A DNA stretch of 64,000 bases, from assembly GCF_014201195.1 (NCBI RefSeq), contig NZ_JACHDS010000001.1, forward strand, positions 4,588,001-4,652,000, written 5' to 3'. Numbering within the stretch: the stretch's first letter is position 1; every line of letters starts with the position of its first letter. Below are positions 39,702-54,102 of the stretch, in pieces. Made by a program: the position numbers and the translations under genes. The DNA comes from Nocardiopsis mwathae. GTDB lineage: Bacteria; Actinomycetota; Actinomycetes; Streptosporangiales; Streptosporangiaceae. The notes beneath the pieces are model-generated. The model searched no databases, was not told the origin of the DNA, and saw only the letters and a list, made by a program, of their open reading frames with translations.

Positions 39702-41711
39702 ATGGAAACCATCACCGTCGGTGTCGGCGTCCTGTTCGCCGTCGCCCTCCTCATCGTCTTCGGTCTCCTCGTGACCATCGCGCGGCTGTTCCAGAAGGTG
39801 GAACAGGGCCGGGCGCTGATCATCTCCAAGATGAAGAAGGTCGACGTGACCTTCACCGGTGCGGTCGTCCTGCCGGTCCTGCACAAGGCCGAGTTCATGG
39901 ACATCTCGCAGAAGACGATGCTCATCGAGCGGAGCGGCAAGGAAGGGCTGATCTGCCGCGACAACATCCGCGCCGACATCAGCATCACCTTCTACGTCGG
40001 GATCAACCCGACCGCCCAGGACGTGCTGAAGGTCGCCCAGTCCATCGGCACCGAGCGCGCGAGCAACACCGAGACGTTGCAGGAGCTGTTCAACGCGACG
40101 TTCTCCGAGGCCGTCAAGACGGTCGGCAAACAATTCGACTTCGAGGACCTCTACACCAAGCGCGACGAGTTCCGCGACAAGATCATCGAGCTGATCGGCA
40201 CCGAGCTCAACGGCTACTACATCGAGAAGGCGGCGATCGACTACCTGGAGCAGACGCCGCTGCACCGCCTCGACAAGGACAACATCCTCGACGCCCAGGG
40301 CATCAGCAAGATCACCGCGCTCACCGCTGATCAGCACAAGCTCACCAACGAGCTGGAGAACGAGCGCGACAAGGAGATCCAGCGCCAGGACACCGAGACC
40401 GCGGAGACCCTGGCCGAGCTGGAGCGCCGCCGCGAGGAGGCCGCGGCCAAGGCCAAGCGCGAGATCGAGAGCATCAAGGCCCGTGAGGAGGCCGAGACCG
40501 CACGCGTTCAGGCCGAGGAACGGCTCAAGGCACAGCAGGCACACCTGCGCACCGACGAGCAGCTGGGCGTGCAGCAGCAGAACCAGCGGCGGGAGATCGC
40601 CGTCGCGGAGAAGAACCGCGAACGCGTCATCGCCATCGAGTCCGAGCGCATCGAGAAGGACCGGGTGCTGGAGGTCATCGGCCGGGAGCGCGAGACCGAG
40701 CTGTCCCGCATCTCCAAGGACAAGGAGGTCGAGGCCGAGAAGCGCGAGGTCGCCGAGGTCGTACGGGAGCGCATCGCGGTCGAGAAGACCGTGGCCGAGC
40801 AGGAGGAGAACATCAAGAAGCTGCGCGCGGTCGAGGAGGCCGAGCGCCAGCGCCAGGCCATCATCATCCACGCCGAGGCCGAGGCCCAGGAGAACCTGGT
40901 CAAGGACATCAAGGCGGCGGAGGCCGCCGAGGCGGCCGCCAAGCACAAGGCCGCCGAGGAGCTGACCCTGGCCGAGGCCCGCGAGCAGGCCGCCGAGCTC
41001 GACACCCGCGCCAAGATCCGGCTCGCCGAGGGCGCTCAGGCCGAGGCCGCGGCCGCCGGGCTGGCCGACGTGCAGGTCCGCGAGCAGGACGCGGCGGTCA
41101 TCGAGAAGACCGGCCGTGCCGAGGCCGCCGTGATGAAGGAGAAGGCGCTCGTGGAGGCGGAGGCCGTCCGCGAGAAGCTGCGCGCCGAGGCCGAGGGCCT
41201 CAACGAGAAGGCCGGTGCGATGGCCGCGCTCGACCAGGTCAGCCGCGAGCACGAGGAGTACCGGCTGCGTCTGGACGCCGAGAAGGAGGTCCGGCTGGCC
41301 GGGATCGACGTGCACCGGCAGGTCGCCGAGGCCCAGGCGACGGTGCTGGCCACCGGCCTGGAGAAGGCCGACATCAACATCGTCGGCGGCGACGGCATGT
41401 TCTTCGACCGGATGGTCAACTCCATCGGCATGGGCAAGGCCGTCGACGGGTTCGTGCGGAACTCCGACGTCGCGCAGTCGCTGGGCGGGGCGTGGCTCGA
41501 CGGCTCCTCCGACTTCGGTGCCGACATGGCACGGCTGCTCGGGTCGATCGACACCGGCGATATCAAGAACCTCACCGTCTCCGCGCTGCTGCTGAAGCTC
41601 ATCCAGGCCGGCGGCCCGGACGCGGCTCGGCTGCGCCAGCTGCTGAGCACCGCCGAGGACCTCGGCGTCGCCGAGGCTCCCCTGGCCGCCCTCAACGGCA
41701 CGAAGCGGTGA
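39702..41711 (+). CDS. Flotillin-family protein (YqiK-like)
   Basis: 669 residues, single N-terminal TM (VGVGVLFAVALLIVFGLLV) facing the cytosol. SPFH domain (about 30-215) with GKEGLICRDNIRADISITFYVGI, cited in part, and FNATFSEAVKTVGKQ. Then a very long Glu/Ala/Arg/Lys coiled coil (about 215-540) and a C-terminal region with KADINIVGGDGMFFDRMVNSIGMG, typical of prokaryotic flotillins. SPFH proteins oligomerise as membrane cages or scaffolds. Downstream ATPase starts eight bases after its stop. The coiled coil could bind that ATPase. Confidence 0.92.
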   Translation: METITVGVGVLFAVALLIVFGLLVTIARLFQKVEQGRALIISKMKKVDVTFTGAVVLPVLHKAEFMDISQKTMLIERSGKEGLICRDNIRADISITFYVGINPTAQDVLKVAQSIGTERASNTETLQELFNATFSEAVKTVGKQFDFEDLYTKRDEFRDKIIELIGTELNGYYIEKAAIDYLEQTPLHRLDKDNILDAQGISKITALTADQHKLTNELENERDKEIQRQDTETAETLAELERRREEAAAKAKREIESIKAREEAETARVQAEERLKAQQAHLRTDEQLGVQQQNQRREIAVAEKNRERVIAIESERIEKDRVLEVIGRERETELSRISKDKEVEAEKREVAEVVRERIAVEKTVAEQEENIKKLRAVEEAERQRQAIIIHAEAEAQENLVKDIKAAEAAEAAAKHKAAEELTLAEAREQAAELDTRAKIRLAEGAQAEAAAAGLADVQVREQDAAVIEKTGRAEAAVMKEKALVEAEAVREKLRAEAEGLNEKAGAMAALDQVSREHEEYRLRLDAEKEVRLAGIDVHRQVAEAQATVLATGLEKADINIVGGDGMFFDRMVNSIGMGKAVDGFVRNSDVAQSLGGAWLDGSSDFGADMARLLGSIDTGDIKNLTVSALLLKLIQAGGPDAARLRQLLSTAEDLGVAEAPLAALNGTKR

Positions 41712-41719
41712 GGTAGCCG

Positions 41720-46882
<5,163 letters not shown>

Positions 46883-46923
46883 CCGCGGCCGCGTGTATGA
46901 CGCGCCTCACGTTCGAGCCACAG

Positions 46924-46959
46924 CGGGGGCGGTGACCGGGAACCCGGGCACCGCCCCCG
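46924..46959 (+). terminator. Hairpin terminator after the AAA+ ATPase gene
   Basis: Outer stem CGGGGGCGGTG / CACCGCCCCCG with an inner pair CCGGG/CCCGG, 41 bases after the stop. Confidence 0.7.
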
Positions 46960-47031
46960 TGGCATATCCGGCGAAACCCCCTGCCGCGCCGAGGTTTCCG
47001 ACAGTCGGGACAGGCCCTGGCAAAACACTAC

Positions 47032-47067
47032 TACTGGGTAGTAACATGGACTTGTTACCAGCCAGTA
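47032..47067. promoter_or_regulatory. Long palindrome upstream of the acyl-CoA dehydrogenase gene
   Basis: TACTGGGTAGTAAC, 8-base spacer, GTTACCAGCCAGTA: 12 of 14 positions are complementary. It ends 42 bases before the start codon and probably overlaps the promoter, the position and form of a TetR/FadR-type fatty-acid regulator site. A tighter repeat TACTAC-TGG-GTAGTA at 47029-47043 overlaps its left arm. Confidence 0.7.
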
Positions 47068-47109
47068 GAAGTCTGTGCCGACAGCGGCCACGACACAGCG
47101 GAGCGCGCC

Positions 47110-48933
47110 ATGACGCACTACAAGAGCAACCTCCGTGACCTCCAGTTCAACCTCTTTGAGGTCTTCAAGCGCCAGGACGTGCTGGGCAAAGGCCCGTTCG
47201 AGGAGCTGGACGAGGACACGGCCCGCACCATCCTTGACGAGGTCAACCGGCTCGCCACCGGTGTCGTGGCCGAGTCGTTCGAAGACGCCGACCGCAACCC
47301 CCCGGTGTTCGACCCCAAGACCAGCACGGTCGCCATCCCCGAGAGCCTGAAGAAGTCGTACCAGGCCTATATGGACGCCGGCTGGTACAACCTGGACCTG
47401 CCGCCGGAGCTCGGCGGGCTGGGCGCACCCCGCTCCCTCTCCTGGGCGGCGGCCGAGCTCATCCTGGGCTCCAACCCCGCGATCTACATGTACTCGGCCG
47501 GCCCCGGCTTCGCGAACATCCTGTACAACGAGGGCAACGAGGCGCAGAAGAAGTTCGCCCGGCAGGCCATCGAGAACGGCTGGGGCGCCACCATGGTGCT
47601 CACCGAGCCCGACGCCGGGTCGGACGTCGGCGCAGGCCGCACCAAGGCCATCGACCAGGGCGACGGCACCTGGCACATCGAGGGTGTGAAGCGCTTCATC
47701 ACCTCGGCCGAGCAGGACATGACGGAGAACATCTTCCACCTCGTCTTGGCGCGACCCGAGGGCGCCCAGCCGGGGACGAAGGGGCTCTCCCTCTTCCTCG
47801 TGCCGAAATACCTGGTCAACGAGGACGGCTCGCTCGGCGAGCGCAACGGCGCCTACGTCACCAACGTCGAGCACAAGATGGGCCTCAAGGCCTCCACCAC
47901 CTGTGAGCTCACCTTCGGTGACAAGCACCCCGCCATCGGCTACCTCGTCGGCGACAAGCACGAGGGCATCCGGCAGATGTTCCTCATCATCGAGTACGCC
48001 CGGATGATGGTCGGCACGAAGGCGATCGCCACGCTGTCCACCGGATACCTCAACGCCCTGGAGTACGCCAAGGAGCGCAAGCAGGGCGCCGACCTCACCC
48101 GGATGACCGACAAGGCCGCCCCGCGGGTGACCATCACCCACCACCCGGACGTGCGGCGCAGCCTGATGACGCAGAAGGCCTACGCCGAGGCGCTGCGGGC
48201 GCTGGTCATCTACACCGCCACCCAGCAGGACGCGGTGCAGATCGCCCAGCACAACGGCGAGGACCACAGCCGGATCGAGGCCCTCAACGACCTGCTGCTG
48301 CCCATCGTCAAGGGTGTGGGCTCCGAGCGCTCCTACGCGCTGCTCGGCGAGTCGCTGCAGACCCTCGGCGGCTCCGGGTACCTGCAGGAGTACCCGATCG
48401 AGCAGTACATCCGCGACGCCAAGATCGACACACTGTACGAGGGCACCACCGCGATCCAGGCGCAGGACTTCTTCTTCCGCAAGATCGTGAAGAACAACGG
48501 CCAGGCCTTCGGCGCCCTCATGGGGGAGATCAAGGCCTTCGCCGCCGGTGACAGCGGCAACGGGCAGCTCAAGGAGGAGCGCGCCGCGCTCGCCGACGCC
48601 GCCGCCGAGGTCGAGAAGATCGTCGAGATCATGGTCGGCGACGCCATGCGCTCCGCCGAGGAGGTCCGCGAGCTGTACAAGGTCGGCCTCAACGCCACCC
48701 GCCTGCTCATGGGCTTCGGCGACGTGGTGCTGGGCTGGCTGCTGCTCCGCCAGGCCGCCGTGGCGCTGGAGGCCCTGGACGGTGCGGAGGGGTCCGACAA
48801 GGACTTCTACACCGGAAAGGTCGCCGCCGCGCGGTTCTTCGCCGACCAGGTGCTGCCGCGCCTGGCCGCCGAGCGCAAGATCGCCGAGAACACCACGCTC
48901 GACCTGATGGACGTCCCCGAATCGGCGTTCTGA
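47110..48933 (+). CDS. Acyl-CoA dehydrogenase (FadE-type, large form)
   Basis: 607 residues; GGAG six bases before the ATG. Larger than classical acyl-CoA dehydrogenases because of N- and C-terminal extensions, like the FadE5-type enzymes of mycobacteria. FAD/substrate motifs: [30 protein letters not shown], and [17 protein letters not shown] with the catalytic Glu in YEGT. Oxidises acyl-CoA to enoyl-CoA and passes electrons to ETF, for which the EtfD-like protein at 27085 is the likely membrane exit. Preceded by a large operator-like palindrome and followed by a strong terminator, so a single-gene unit. Confidence 0.94.
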   Translation: MTHYKSNLRDLQFNLFEVFKRQDVLGKGPFEELDEDTARTILDEVNRLATGVVAESFEDADRNPPVFDPKTSTVAIPESLKKSYQAYMDAGWYNLDLPPELGGLGAPRSLSWAAAELILGSNPAIYMYSAGPGFANILYNEGNEAQKKFARQAIENGWGATMVLTEPDAGSDVGAGRTKAIDQGDGTWHIEGVKRFITSAEQDMTENIFHLVLARPEGAQPGTKGLSLFLVPKYLVNEDGSLGERNGAYVTNVEHKMGLKASTTCELTFGDKHPAIGYLVGDKHEGIRQMFLIIEYARMMVGTKAIATLSTGYLNALEYAKERKQGADLTRMTDKAAPRVTITHHPDVRRSLMTQKAYAEALRALVIYTATQQDAVQIAQHNGEDHSRIEALNDLLLPIVKGVGSERSYALLGESLQTLGGSGYLQEYPIEQYIRDAKIDTLYEGTTAIQAQDFFFRKIVKNNGQAFGALMGEIKAFAAGDSGNGQLKEERAALADAAAEVEKIVEIMVGDAMRSAEEVRELYKVGLNATRLLMGFGDVVLGWLLLRQAAVALEALDGAEGSDKDFYTGKVAAARFFADQVLPRLAAERKIAENTTLDLMDVPESAF

Positions 48934-48972
48934 CACGTCGGTCCGGGTGACCGCGGGACCACGTCCCGCATG

Positions 48973-49005
48973 AGCGGGTGAGGGAAAGTACCCCCCTCAC
49001 CCGCT
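48973..49005 (+). terminator. Rho-independent terminator
   Basis: Perfect 12-bp stem AGCGGGTGAGGG / CCCTCACCCGCT, 9-nt loop, followed by TTT. Forty bases after the acyl-CoA dehydrogenase stop. Confidence 0.88.
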
Positions 49006-49109
49006 TTTCGCATACCCGGCGCCGAAAGCCGTGATCCGCGGCCGCAAAGCGGGTACGGGCACAGGGGTTACCACGGAAACCTCACACGACGCGGCGCGGA
49101 GGCAAGCGT

Positions 49110-49325
49110 ATGGGTATCGGTGTTGGCATCTTCCTCGCGGTCGTCGGCGCGGTGCTGAAGTTCGGCATCACCGCCGACGTCGCCGGGATCGACCTGGACG
49201 CCATCGGCGTCATCCTGATGGCGGCCGGGACGGCCATCGTCGTCCTGACGCTCATCCTCATGGTCATCCGCCGCGAGCAGCCCGACCGTCGGGAGAAGCT
49301 CCGCAACGACCCCGACGTGGTCTGA
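49110..49325 (+). CDS. DUF6458-like small membrane protein
   Basis: 71 residues; GGAGG before the ATG. Starts MGIGVGIFLAVVGAVLKFGI and has a second helix IGVILMAAGTAIVVLTLILMVIRR, the two-TM pattern with conserved GIGxGI start and DLDAIGVILM that I recognise from actinobacterial DUF6458 proteins. Function unknown. Convergent with the MFS gene 19 bp away, with a short GGGGC/GCCCC hairpin at 49326-49339 in the gap. Confidence 0.75.
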   Translation: MGIGVGIFLAVVGAVLKFGITADVAGIDLDAIGVILMAAGTAIVVLTLILMVIRREQPDRREKLRNDPDVV

Positions 49326-49344
49326 GGGGCCCGCGCCCCGGCGG

Positions 49345-50676
49345 TCAGCCGGAGCGCGGGTAGCGCCGCAGCAGCAGGGCCAGCGCCACGGTGCCCAGCG
49401 CCGTGGTCGCCGTCACCGGAAGGAACGCCGCCTGGAAGCCGGCACCGGCTTCCAGGATCACCCCGGCGAGCAGCACGGTCACCACCACCGCGGTGAACCC
49501 CGCCATGTTCACCAGGCTGGAGGCCACGCCGGTGCGCTGCGCGGGGACGCCGTCACGCGCGAAGTCGAAGGAGATCGGCGCCGCCATCACCGACGCCGCA
49601 CAGGCCACGGCGAAGTGCGCGACGACCAGCCAGACGGGCGGCGGGCCGCCCGGCCACACCGCGATCGCGGCCCAGCCGGCGCTCAGCACCACGCCGAGCC
49701 CGATCGCGAAGACGGCGCGCACCCCCGGGAAGCGGCCCACGAACGCCCCCAGCACCGGCGACACCCACAGCGTGGACACCCCCAGCACGGTCAGCACCGT
49801 CCCGGCCACCACCGGGGCCATGCCCAGCCCCTCGACGAGGAACGGGTAGCCCCACAGCGCCGCCAGCATCGTGTAGGGCGCCTGCAGCACCACGTGGCTG
49901 GCCATACCCACGCGCGGCCCCCGCGCCCGCAGCGCCTCGGTGAGCCGCGCCCGCAGCGACACCCGCTCCTGGGGGTGTGCCTCGGCGGGCATCCCGGCGG
50001 GCCGGTCGCGCACCACCAGGAGCACCAGCAGCATCATCAGGGCGGTCAGAGCGCCCGCACCCAGGAACGCCGCCGTCCACCCCACCTGGTGCAGCGCCAG
50101 CGACAGCGGGACCACACTGGCCACCTGGCCCAGCCCGCCGATCGTCCCGGTGAACGCACTGACCAGGGCGTAGCGCGAGCGGGGGAACCACAGGGCGCCC
50201 AACCGGATGACATTGAGGAAGGTGACCGCATCGCCCAGCCCGATGAGGACCCGGGCCGCGATCGCCGCCTCCACGTTCGGAGCGAGCGCGAACAGGACGA
50301 CCCCGGCCGTCATCGCCACCAGACCCATCAGCAGGGTGCGGCGCGGGCCGAGGCGGTCGGCCATCAGACCCGTGGGCACCTGCAGCGCCACATAGACGAC
50401 CAGCTGCACGACGGGCAGCACCGACAGCAGCGCCGGGCCGACGTGGAAGCGCTCCTGGGCCTCCAGCGCGGCCACGCCCAGTGCGTTGCGGTGGAACATC
50501 GCCAGGAAGTAGACGCCGACGGCGACGCCCCACACCAGCCACGCGCGGGCGCCGCCCGCCGGCTCGACCGGGGCGGTGCCCGAAGCCGGCCCCCCGTCCT
50601 CACGGAGGACCCGACCAGCAGACGTCGGTTCAGCGGATGTCTCTTCGCACGCCCGGTCCCGGGCGCCGACGCTCAC
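49345..50676 (-). CDS. MFS transporter (12 TM)
   Basis: 443 residues from a GTG overlapping the GntR gene's stop (GTGA). N-terminal cytosolic tail of about 45 residues, then 12 hydrophobic segments. MFS motif A variant: PTGLMADRLGPRRTLLMG; the second half repeats with VSPVLGAFVGRFPGVRAV. Resembles nitrate/hexuronate-type or sugar-acid importers of the MFS rather than drug pumps, but the substrate is unknown. Translationally coupled to the FadR-type GntR regulator, which likely senses the transported compound. Confidence 0.85.
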   Translation of the reverse strand: MSVGARDRACEETSAEPTSAGRVLREDGGPASGTAPVEPAGGARAWLVWGVAVGVYFLAMFHRNALGVAALEAQERFHVGPALLSVLPVVQLVVYVALQVPTGLMADRLGPRRTLLMGLVAMTAGVVLFALAPNVEAAIAARVLIGLGDAVTFLNVIRLGALWFPRSRYALVSAFTGTIGGLGQVASVVPLSLALHQVGWTAAFLGAGALTALMMLLVLLVVRDRPAGMPAEAHPQERVSLRARLTEALRARGPRVGMASHVVLQAPYTMLAALWGYPFLVEGLGMAPVVAGTVLTVLGVSTLWVSPVLGAFVGRFPGVRAVFAIGLGVVLSAGWAAIAVWPGGPPPVWLVVAHFAVACAASVMAAPISFDFARDGVPAQRTGVASSLVNMAGFTAVVVTVLLAGVILEAGAGFQAAFLPVTATTALGTVALALLLRRYPRSG

Positions 50677-51317
50677 CGTCGCGCCCCGAGCATCGCCCCA
50701 GCGGCGTCCATGTGCAGCCGGACGGCCTCGCGTACCGCCGCGGTGCCGCCGTCGCGGATGGCGTCCATGATGGCGGCGTGCTCGTCGATGTTGGCGCGCA
50801 GCCGCTCGACGGTGCGGGCGCCCTCCTCCATCATCCGCAGCTGCCGGTCCCGCAGGGACTCGTACAGCTCGATGAGGACCTGGTTTCCGGCGGCACGGAT
50901 GATCGCGCGGTGGAACTCGCGGTCGGCGACGACGAATGCGCGCTTGTCGGTGGCGACGTGGGCGCGCATGACATCGAGGTAGGCGCCGAGCGCGGCGACG
51001 AGCTCGGCGCGCTCGGCCTCGGGCGCGGCGGCGGCGCGCTCGGCGGTGAAGCCCTCGACGAGGCGGCGGGTCTCGATGACGTCGTCGATCTCCTGCTGGG
51101 AGACGGGCACGATGAGGGCGCCGCGCTTGGGGAAGAGCCGGACCAGCCCCTCGGCCTGGAGGCGGAGCAGCGCCTCGCGCACCGGCGTGCGGGAGACCCC
51201 GACCCCGGCGGCGATATCACCCTCGCTGACCAGCTCGCCACCGGCGTAGCGGCGGGCGAGGATGGCGTCCTTGGTGTACTCGTAGGCGCGATCTGTCGCG
51301 GACGGCGTTGTATTCAT
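50673..51317 (-). CDS. GntR-family regulator (FadR subfamily, FCD domain)
   Basis: 214 residues. N-terminal winged HTH with ELVSEGDIAAGVGVSRTPVREALLRLQAEGLVRLFPKRGA, cited in part. C-terminal FCD helical domain with metal/ligand His in ADREFHRAIIRAAGN and IDEHAAIMDAI. FCD regulators sense small carboxylates. Overlaps the MFS gene by four bases. Two TTGTAT-type half-palindromes lie at and just before its start codon, so it probably represses its own operon. Confidence 0.9.
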   Translation of the reverse strand: MNTTPSATDRAYEYTKDAILARRYAGGELVSEGDIAAGVGVSRTPVREALLRLQAEGLVRLFPKRGALIVPVSQQEIDDVIETRRLVEGFTAERAAAAPEAERAELVAALGAYLDVMRAHVATDKRAFVVADREFHRAIIRAAGNQVLIELYESLRDRQLRMMEEGARTVERLRANIDEHAAIMDAIRDGGTAAVREAVRLHMDAAGAMLGARR

Positions 51318-51328
51318 GTTGTATCCAA
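51307..51328 (-). promoter_or_regulatory. GntR-like operator at the gntR start
   Basis: TTGTATCCAA (51319-51328), two mismatches from the palindrome TTGTATACAA typical of FadR-type regulators, and a second TTGTATTCAT that runs into the start codon. Spacing 11 bp. Consistent with autorepression. Confidence 0.55.
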
Positions 51329-51585
51329 GCTACGGGAGGTGCGGGCTCCTGCCCAGGTCGCGGCGGTGAACAGTGAGCAGCGACACGCGCCCCGGCGCCG
51401 AGGCGGCCAGGGCGCGCACCGCCGTACCGACCCTCTCGAAGGGTTCAAGGCCCGGGCAGGACTTCTCCAACCACGGCGCCGATGGCGGCCGATCCTCGGG
51501 GCCCGGGTGCCACCATGGCGGCATCCGCGGCCGCCGTGGCGGCCGCCCGACCGGGTTCATCCCCGTGGGGAAAGAGGGAGTCGCG

Positions 51586-52668
51586 TTGGAAGCCCCGCAC
51601 GCCCCGATGGCCTCGCCGCCGAAGAAGCGGACGTGGCGGACGATCTTCTTGACCGGCCTGCTGCTCTGGGCGGCCACCGTGCTGGTCACCTTCGTCACGC
51701 GCAACACCAACCTGGTGCCCACCATCGTGCTGCTGGGCAGCTTCCTGGTGCCGGTCACCTTCGTCGCCTGGGCCTACGAGCGCGACTACGGCGGGAACGT
51801 GACCGTGGAGCGGCTGTTCTCCGCCTTCGTCATCGGCGGCATCCTGGGCGTCCTTGGCGCCTCGCTGCTGGAGGACTACCTCCTGCACCCCTCCCCTGTG
51901 CTGTTCGTCGGTGTGGGCCTCATCGAAGAGGGCGTCAAGCTGCTCGCGCTGCTGTTCATCGCCCGGGACCTGACCCGCCGGACGCTGCGTGACGGCCTCG
52001 TCCTCGGCGCGACCGTCGGCTTCGGCTTCGCGGCCTTCGAGAGCGCGGGCTATGCGCTGCAGGCGATGATCACCGCCCAGGGCCTGGACCTGGTCGCGCT
52101 CGTGCAGACCGAGATCCTGCGCGGGCTGCTGGCGCCGGTGGGGCACGGGCTGTGGACGGCGATCCTGGGCGGCGTGCTGTTCGCGGCCTCACCTGGACCG
52201 CAGTGGCGCTTCACGCCCGGTGTCATCGCCACCTACCTGGGCGTGTCGCTGCTGCACGCGTTCTGGGACTCGGTGCACAGCATCTCCCTGGCGCTGACCC
52301 TGATGTTCACCGGTGAGCCCTGGCAGCAGTTCATGCTGCGCATCGGTCGGCTTCCCGAGCCCACCCAGGCGCAGGCCAACCTGATCAACCTGCTCGACAT
52401 CGTCGGCATGGTGGTCGTCGCGGCCATCGGGCTGTTCTGGCTGTGGGCGGTGGCGACGAACGGCGGGGGCCGCACCCGGGCGCGGGGGGCACGGGAGCCG
52501 GACGAGCCGACCGGGCCGGCGGGACCGCCGGGCTCCGGCGGTGGCGGGGAGGCCGGTCCGGTGCGACCGGGGCCGCCCGGCCGGCCGGGCGCTCCCGCCG
52601 CGCCGGACCGCCCCACCGACGCGGAGCGTCCAGGGACACCCCGGCCGCCGCAGGAGCCGGACGCCTAG
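51586..52668 (+). CDS. PrsW-like membrane protease
   Basis: 360 residues from a TTG with GAGGGAG five bases upstream; the frame is open 71 codons further but the upstream part is low-complexity. About eight TM segments. PrsW features: GLIEEGVKLLALLFIARDL (EEGxK, proposed metal ligands), RDGLVLGATVGFGFAAFESAGYAL and LLAPVGHGLWTAILGG plus SLLHAFWDSVH (His motifs). PrsW proteases cut anti-sigma factors or stress proteins in Bacillus; the target here is unknown. The C-terminal 70 residues are Gly/Pro/Arg-rich disorder. Ends with a 30-bp palindromic terminator. Confidence 0.88.
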   Translation: MEAPHAPMASPPKKRTWRTIFLTGLLLWAATVLVTFVTRNTNLVPTIVLLGSFLVPVTFVAWAYERDYGGNVTVERLFSAFVIGGILGVLGASLLEDYLLHPSPVLFVGVGLIEEGVKLLALLFIARDLTRRTLRDGLVLGATVGFGFAAFESAGYALQAMITAQGLDLVALVQTEILRGLLAPVGHGLWTAILGGVLFAASPGPQWRFTPGVIATYLGVSLLHAFWDSVHSISLALTLMFTGEPWQQFMLRIGRLPEPTQAQANLINLLDIVGMVVVAAIGLFWLWAVATNGGGRTRARGAREPDEPTGPAGPPGSGGGGEAGPVRPGPPGRPGAPAAPDRPTDAERPGTPRPPQEPDA

Positions 52669-52699
52669 AGAGGGCAGGCAGGCGAGAGTAGGCGATCGA

Positions 52700-52729
52700 G
52701 AGGGGGTGCCACCGCGGTGGCACCCCCTC
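52700..52729 (+). terminator. Perfect 30-bp palindrome, terminator of the PrsW-like gene
   Basis: GAGGGGGTGCCACCG followed at once by its exact complement, 31 bases after the stop. Would fold as a loop-less hairpin opening at the centre. Confidence 0.75.
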
Positions 52730-53317
52730 CGCACGTGTTCACCGGCCGTTCGACCAGCGAGCACGCGCTTGTCAAACGGCGCTTTCACCCGTGGGGCAGG
52801 CGAAGCGCTCGGCGAGCGCCCACCGGGGCACCGATCCTCACCCGATGCTCCGGTGAAGTCACCGTAAGCAATTCCCCATCATCCTGCGCATTCGCACCGA
52901 CACACGACGCAACCGAATCCGGTGACACAGCCGACACCCCACCAGAAACCCCCTCACCCTCAGAACGCCCGATCATGCTCGATCATACATTCGATACGAT
53001 GACCTCAACCTGCAAAAACAATTTTCAATACAATCAATCGACCGACCCATCGGTGTGACATGGGCAACATTTTTCGGGGTCGACCCCTAGGGGATGGTTC
53101 CTGCTACTATCCGGATCGCGAAGGATAACCGGCAGGTAACGACAGCTTCTGTCACCCGTCGCCTTCGTGGAGATCACGGGTCAAGTGCCCGCACCGGTCC
53201 GCTCCACCCCCTCGGAGCACCGGAGCGGCCCCGGCCCGGGATCCGGCCGCGGAAGCGTGGCCGCAGCATGGCGCGGCACTCCCCACCGCGGTACCCCGAG
53301 AAGCAGGAGACAACGCT
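52730..53317. other. Gene-free stretch with an A/T-rich core and operator-like palindromes
   Basis: No credible gene. From about 52985 to 53080 the sequence turns A/T-rich (CAAAAACAATTTTCAATAC and nearby), unusual here. GGGGTCGACCCC (53076-53087) and CCCCTAGGGG (53084-53093) are overlapping palindromes, followed by TACTAT at 53105-53110, a -10-like hexamer. This looks like the control region of the unknown gene that follows, with a leader of about 200 nt. Confidence 0.5.
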
Positions 53318-53689
53318 TTGAGTCACAGGCGTTTGAACAACCCCAGAGCCGCTCGACTGAAATCGGCGCTGGCCAAGCGGGTCAAGCACCGACCCCGGCA
53401 TGCCTTCTGCGCCCAGAGCGCGATCGCGGCCCTGCGGGACGAGCTCGATTCCGTGATGTCCCGGCCGATGTACCGCGCCGGCTGCTCCGACCTCGCCGTC
53501 ATGTCCGTGATGCGGGGCATCAACGTCTGGTGCCGCGACGGCAAGTTCTTCTGGCACGACCTCGTCGGCACGACCGTCGAACACCCCGCCAACGACCCGG
53601 CCGGCGCCGCAGCACGGTTGCGCCCCTTCTCCTCCCCCCACCGCCGCAGCTTCGAGCACGGCAGGCAGCACGTCCTCTCGGCCGCCTAG
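53318..53689 (+). CDS. Unknown 123-residue basic protein
   Basis: 123 residues from a TTG with GGAG eight bases upstream. Not recognised. Basic N-terminus (RRLNNPRAARLKSALAKRVKHRP), then a compact region with LRDELDSVMSRPMYRAGCSDLAVMSVMRGINVWCRDGKFFWHD, cited in part, containing three Cys and a Trp-rich strand. No signal peptide or TM. The middle could be a small alpha-beta domain. Long leader with overlapping palindromes suggests regulated expression. Monocistronic. Confidence 0.6.
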   Translation: MSHRRLNNPRAARLKSALAKRVKHRPRHAFCAQSAIAALRDELDSVMSRPMYRAGCSDLAVMSVMRGINVWCRDGKFFWHDLVGTTVEHPANDPAGAAARLRPFSSPHRRSFEHGRQHVLSAA

Positions 53690-53996
53690 AGCGTGACCGC
53701 GCGCAGCGCCCGCGCCACGCGGCCGCGCCGACACGCCACCACGGCCGCTCACGGCCCCACCGCCGACCCCGCCCGGCCGACGCGCATCACGGGGGCACCC
53801 ATGCGCGACCTCCTTCCTGACCACGCCGGAGACACACGTTGATCTCCGCCCCGGGGGGATGCGAAGTCCACGGTCGTTCGGACGCCCGCAACACGGCTCC
53901 GGTTCCCCACCGGCATCGCGCTTCCCCCCACCGAAGGGGGCACCGACCCCACCGACCCGCAACTGAGGCTTCACGGGTGATGCCCGTCCCCGTCCC
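53690..53996. other. Intergenic region, nothing recognised
   Basis: Between the unknown basic protein and the kinase terminator. Short open frames lack start signals. At 53837-53846 the phrase TTGATCTCCG repeats part of the long inverted repeat that follows. Confidence 0.4.
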
Positions 53997-54064
53997 TCCG
54001 TTGATCTCGGGGATACTGGGGTAAAAATCGCCCGCGAGACCCCAGTATCTCCGAGATCAACGGA
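53997..54064. repeat. 26-bp inverted repeat with 16-nt loop
   Basis: Arms at 53997-54022 and 54039-54064 pair over 26 positions with a single G-T mismatch. It lies 38 bases past the stop of the minus-strand kinase and could be its terminator. Loop length and arm core match the repeat between hspR and clpB, which points to a dispersed repeat family. Confidence 0.82.
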
Positions 54065-54102
54065 CGCCCCAGGCAGCGACGGCGCAAGAAACGTATTCGT
54101 CG

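Noticed and set aside
52717-53058. 113-codon frame after the PrsW terminator
   Set aside because: Begins inside the terminator palindrome, no SD, low-complexity translation.
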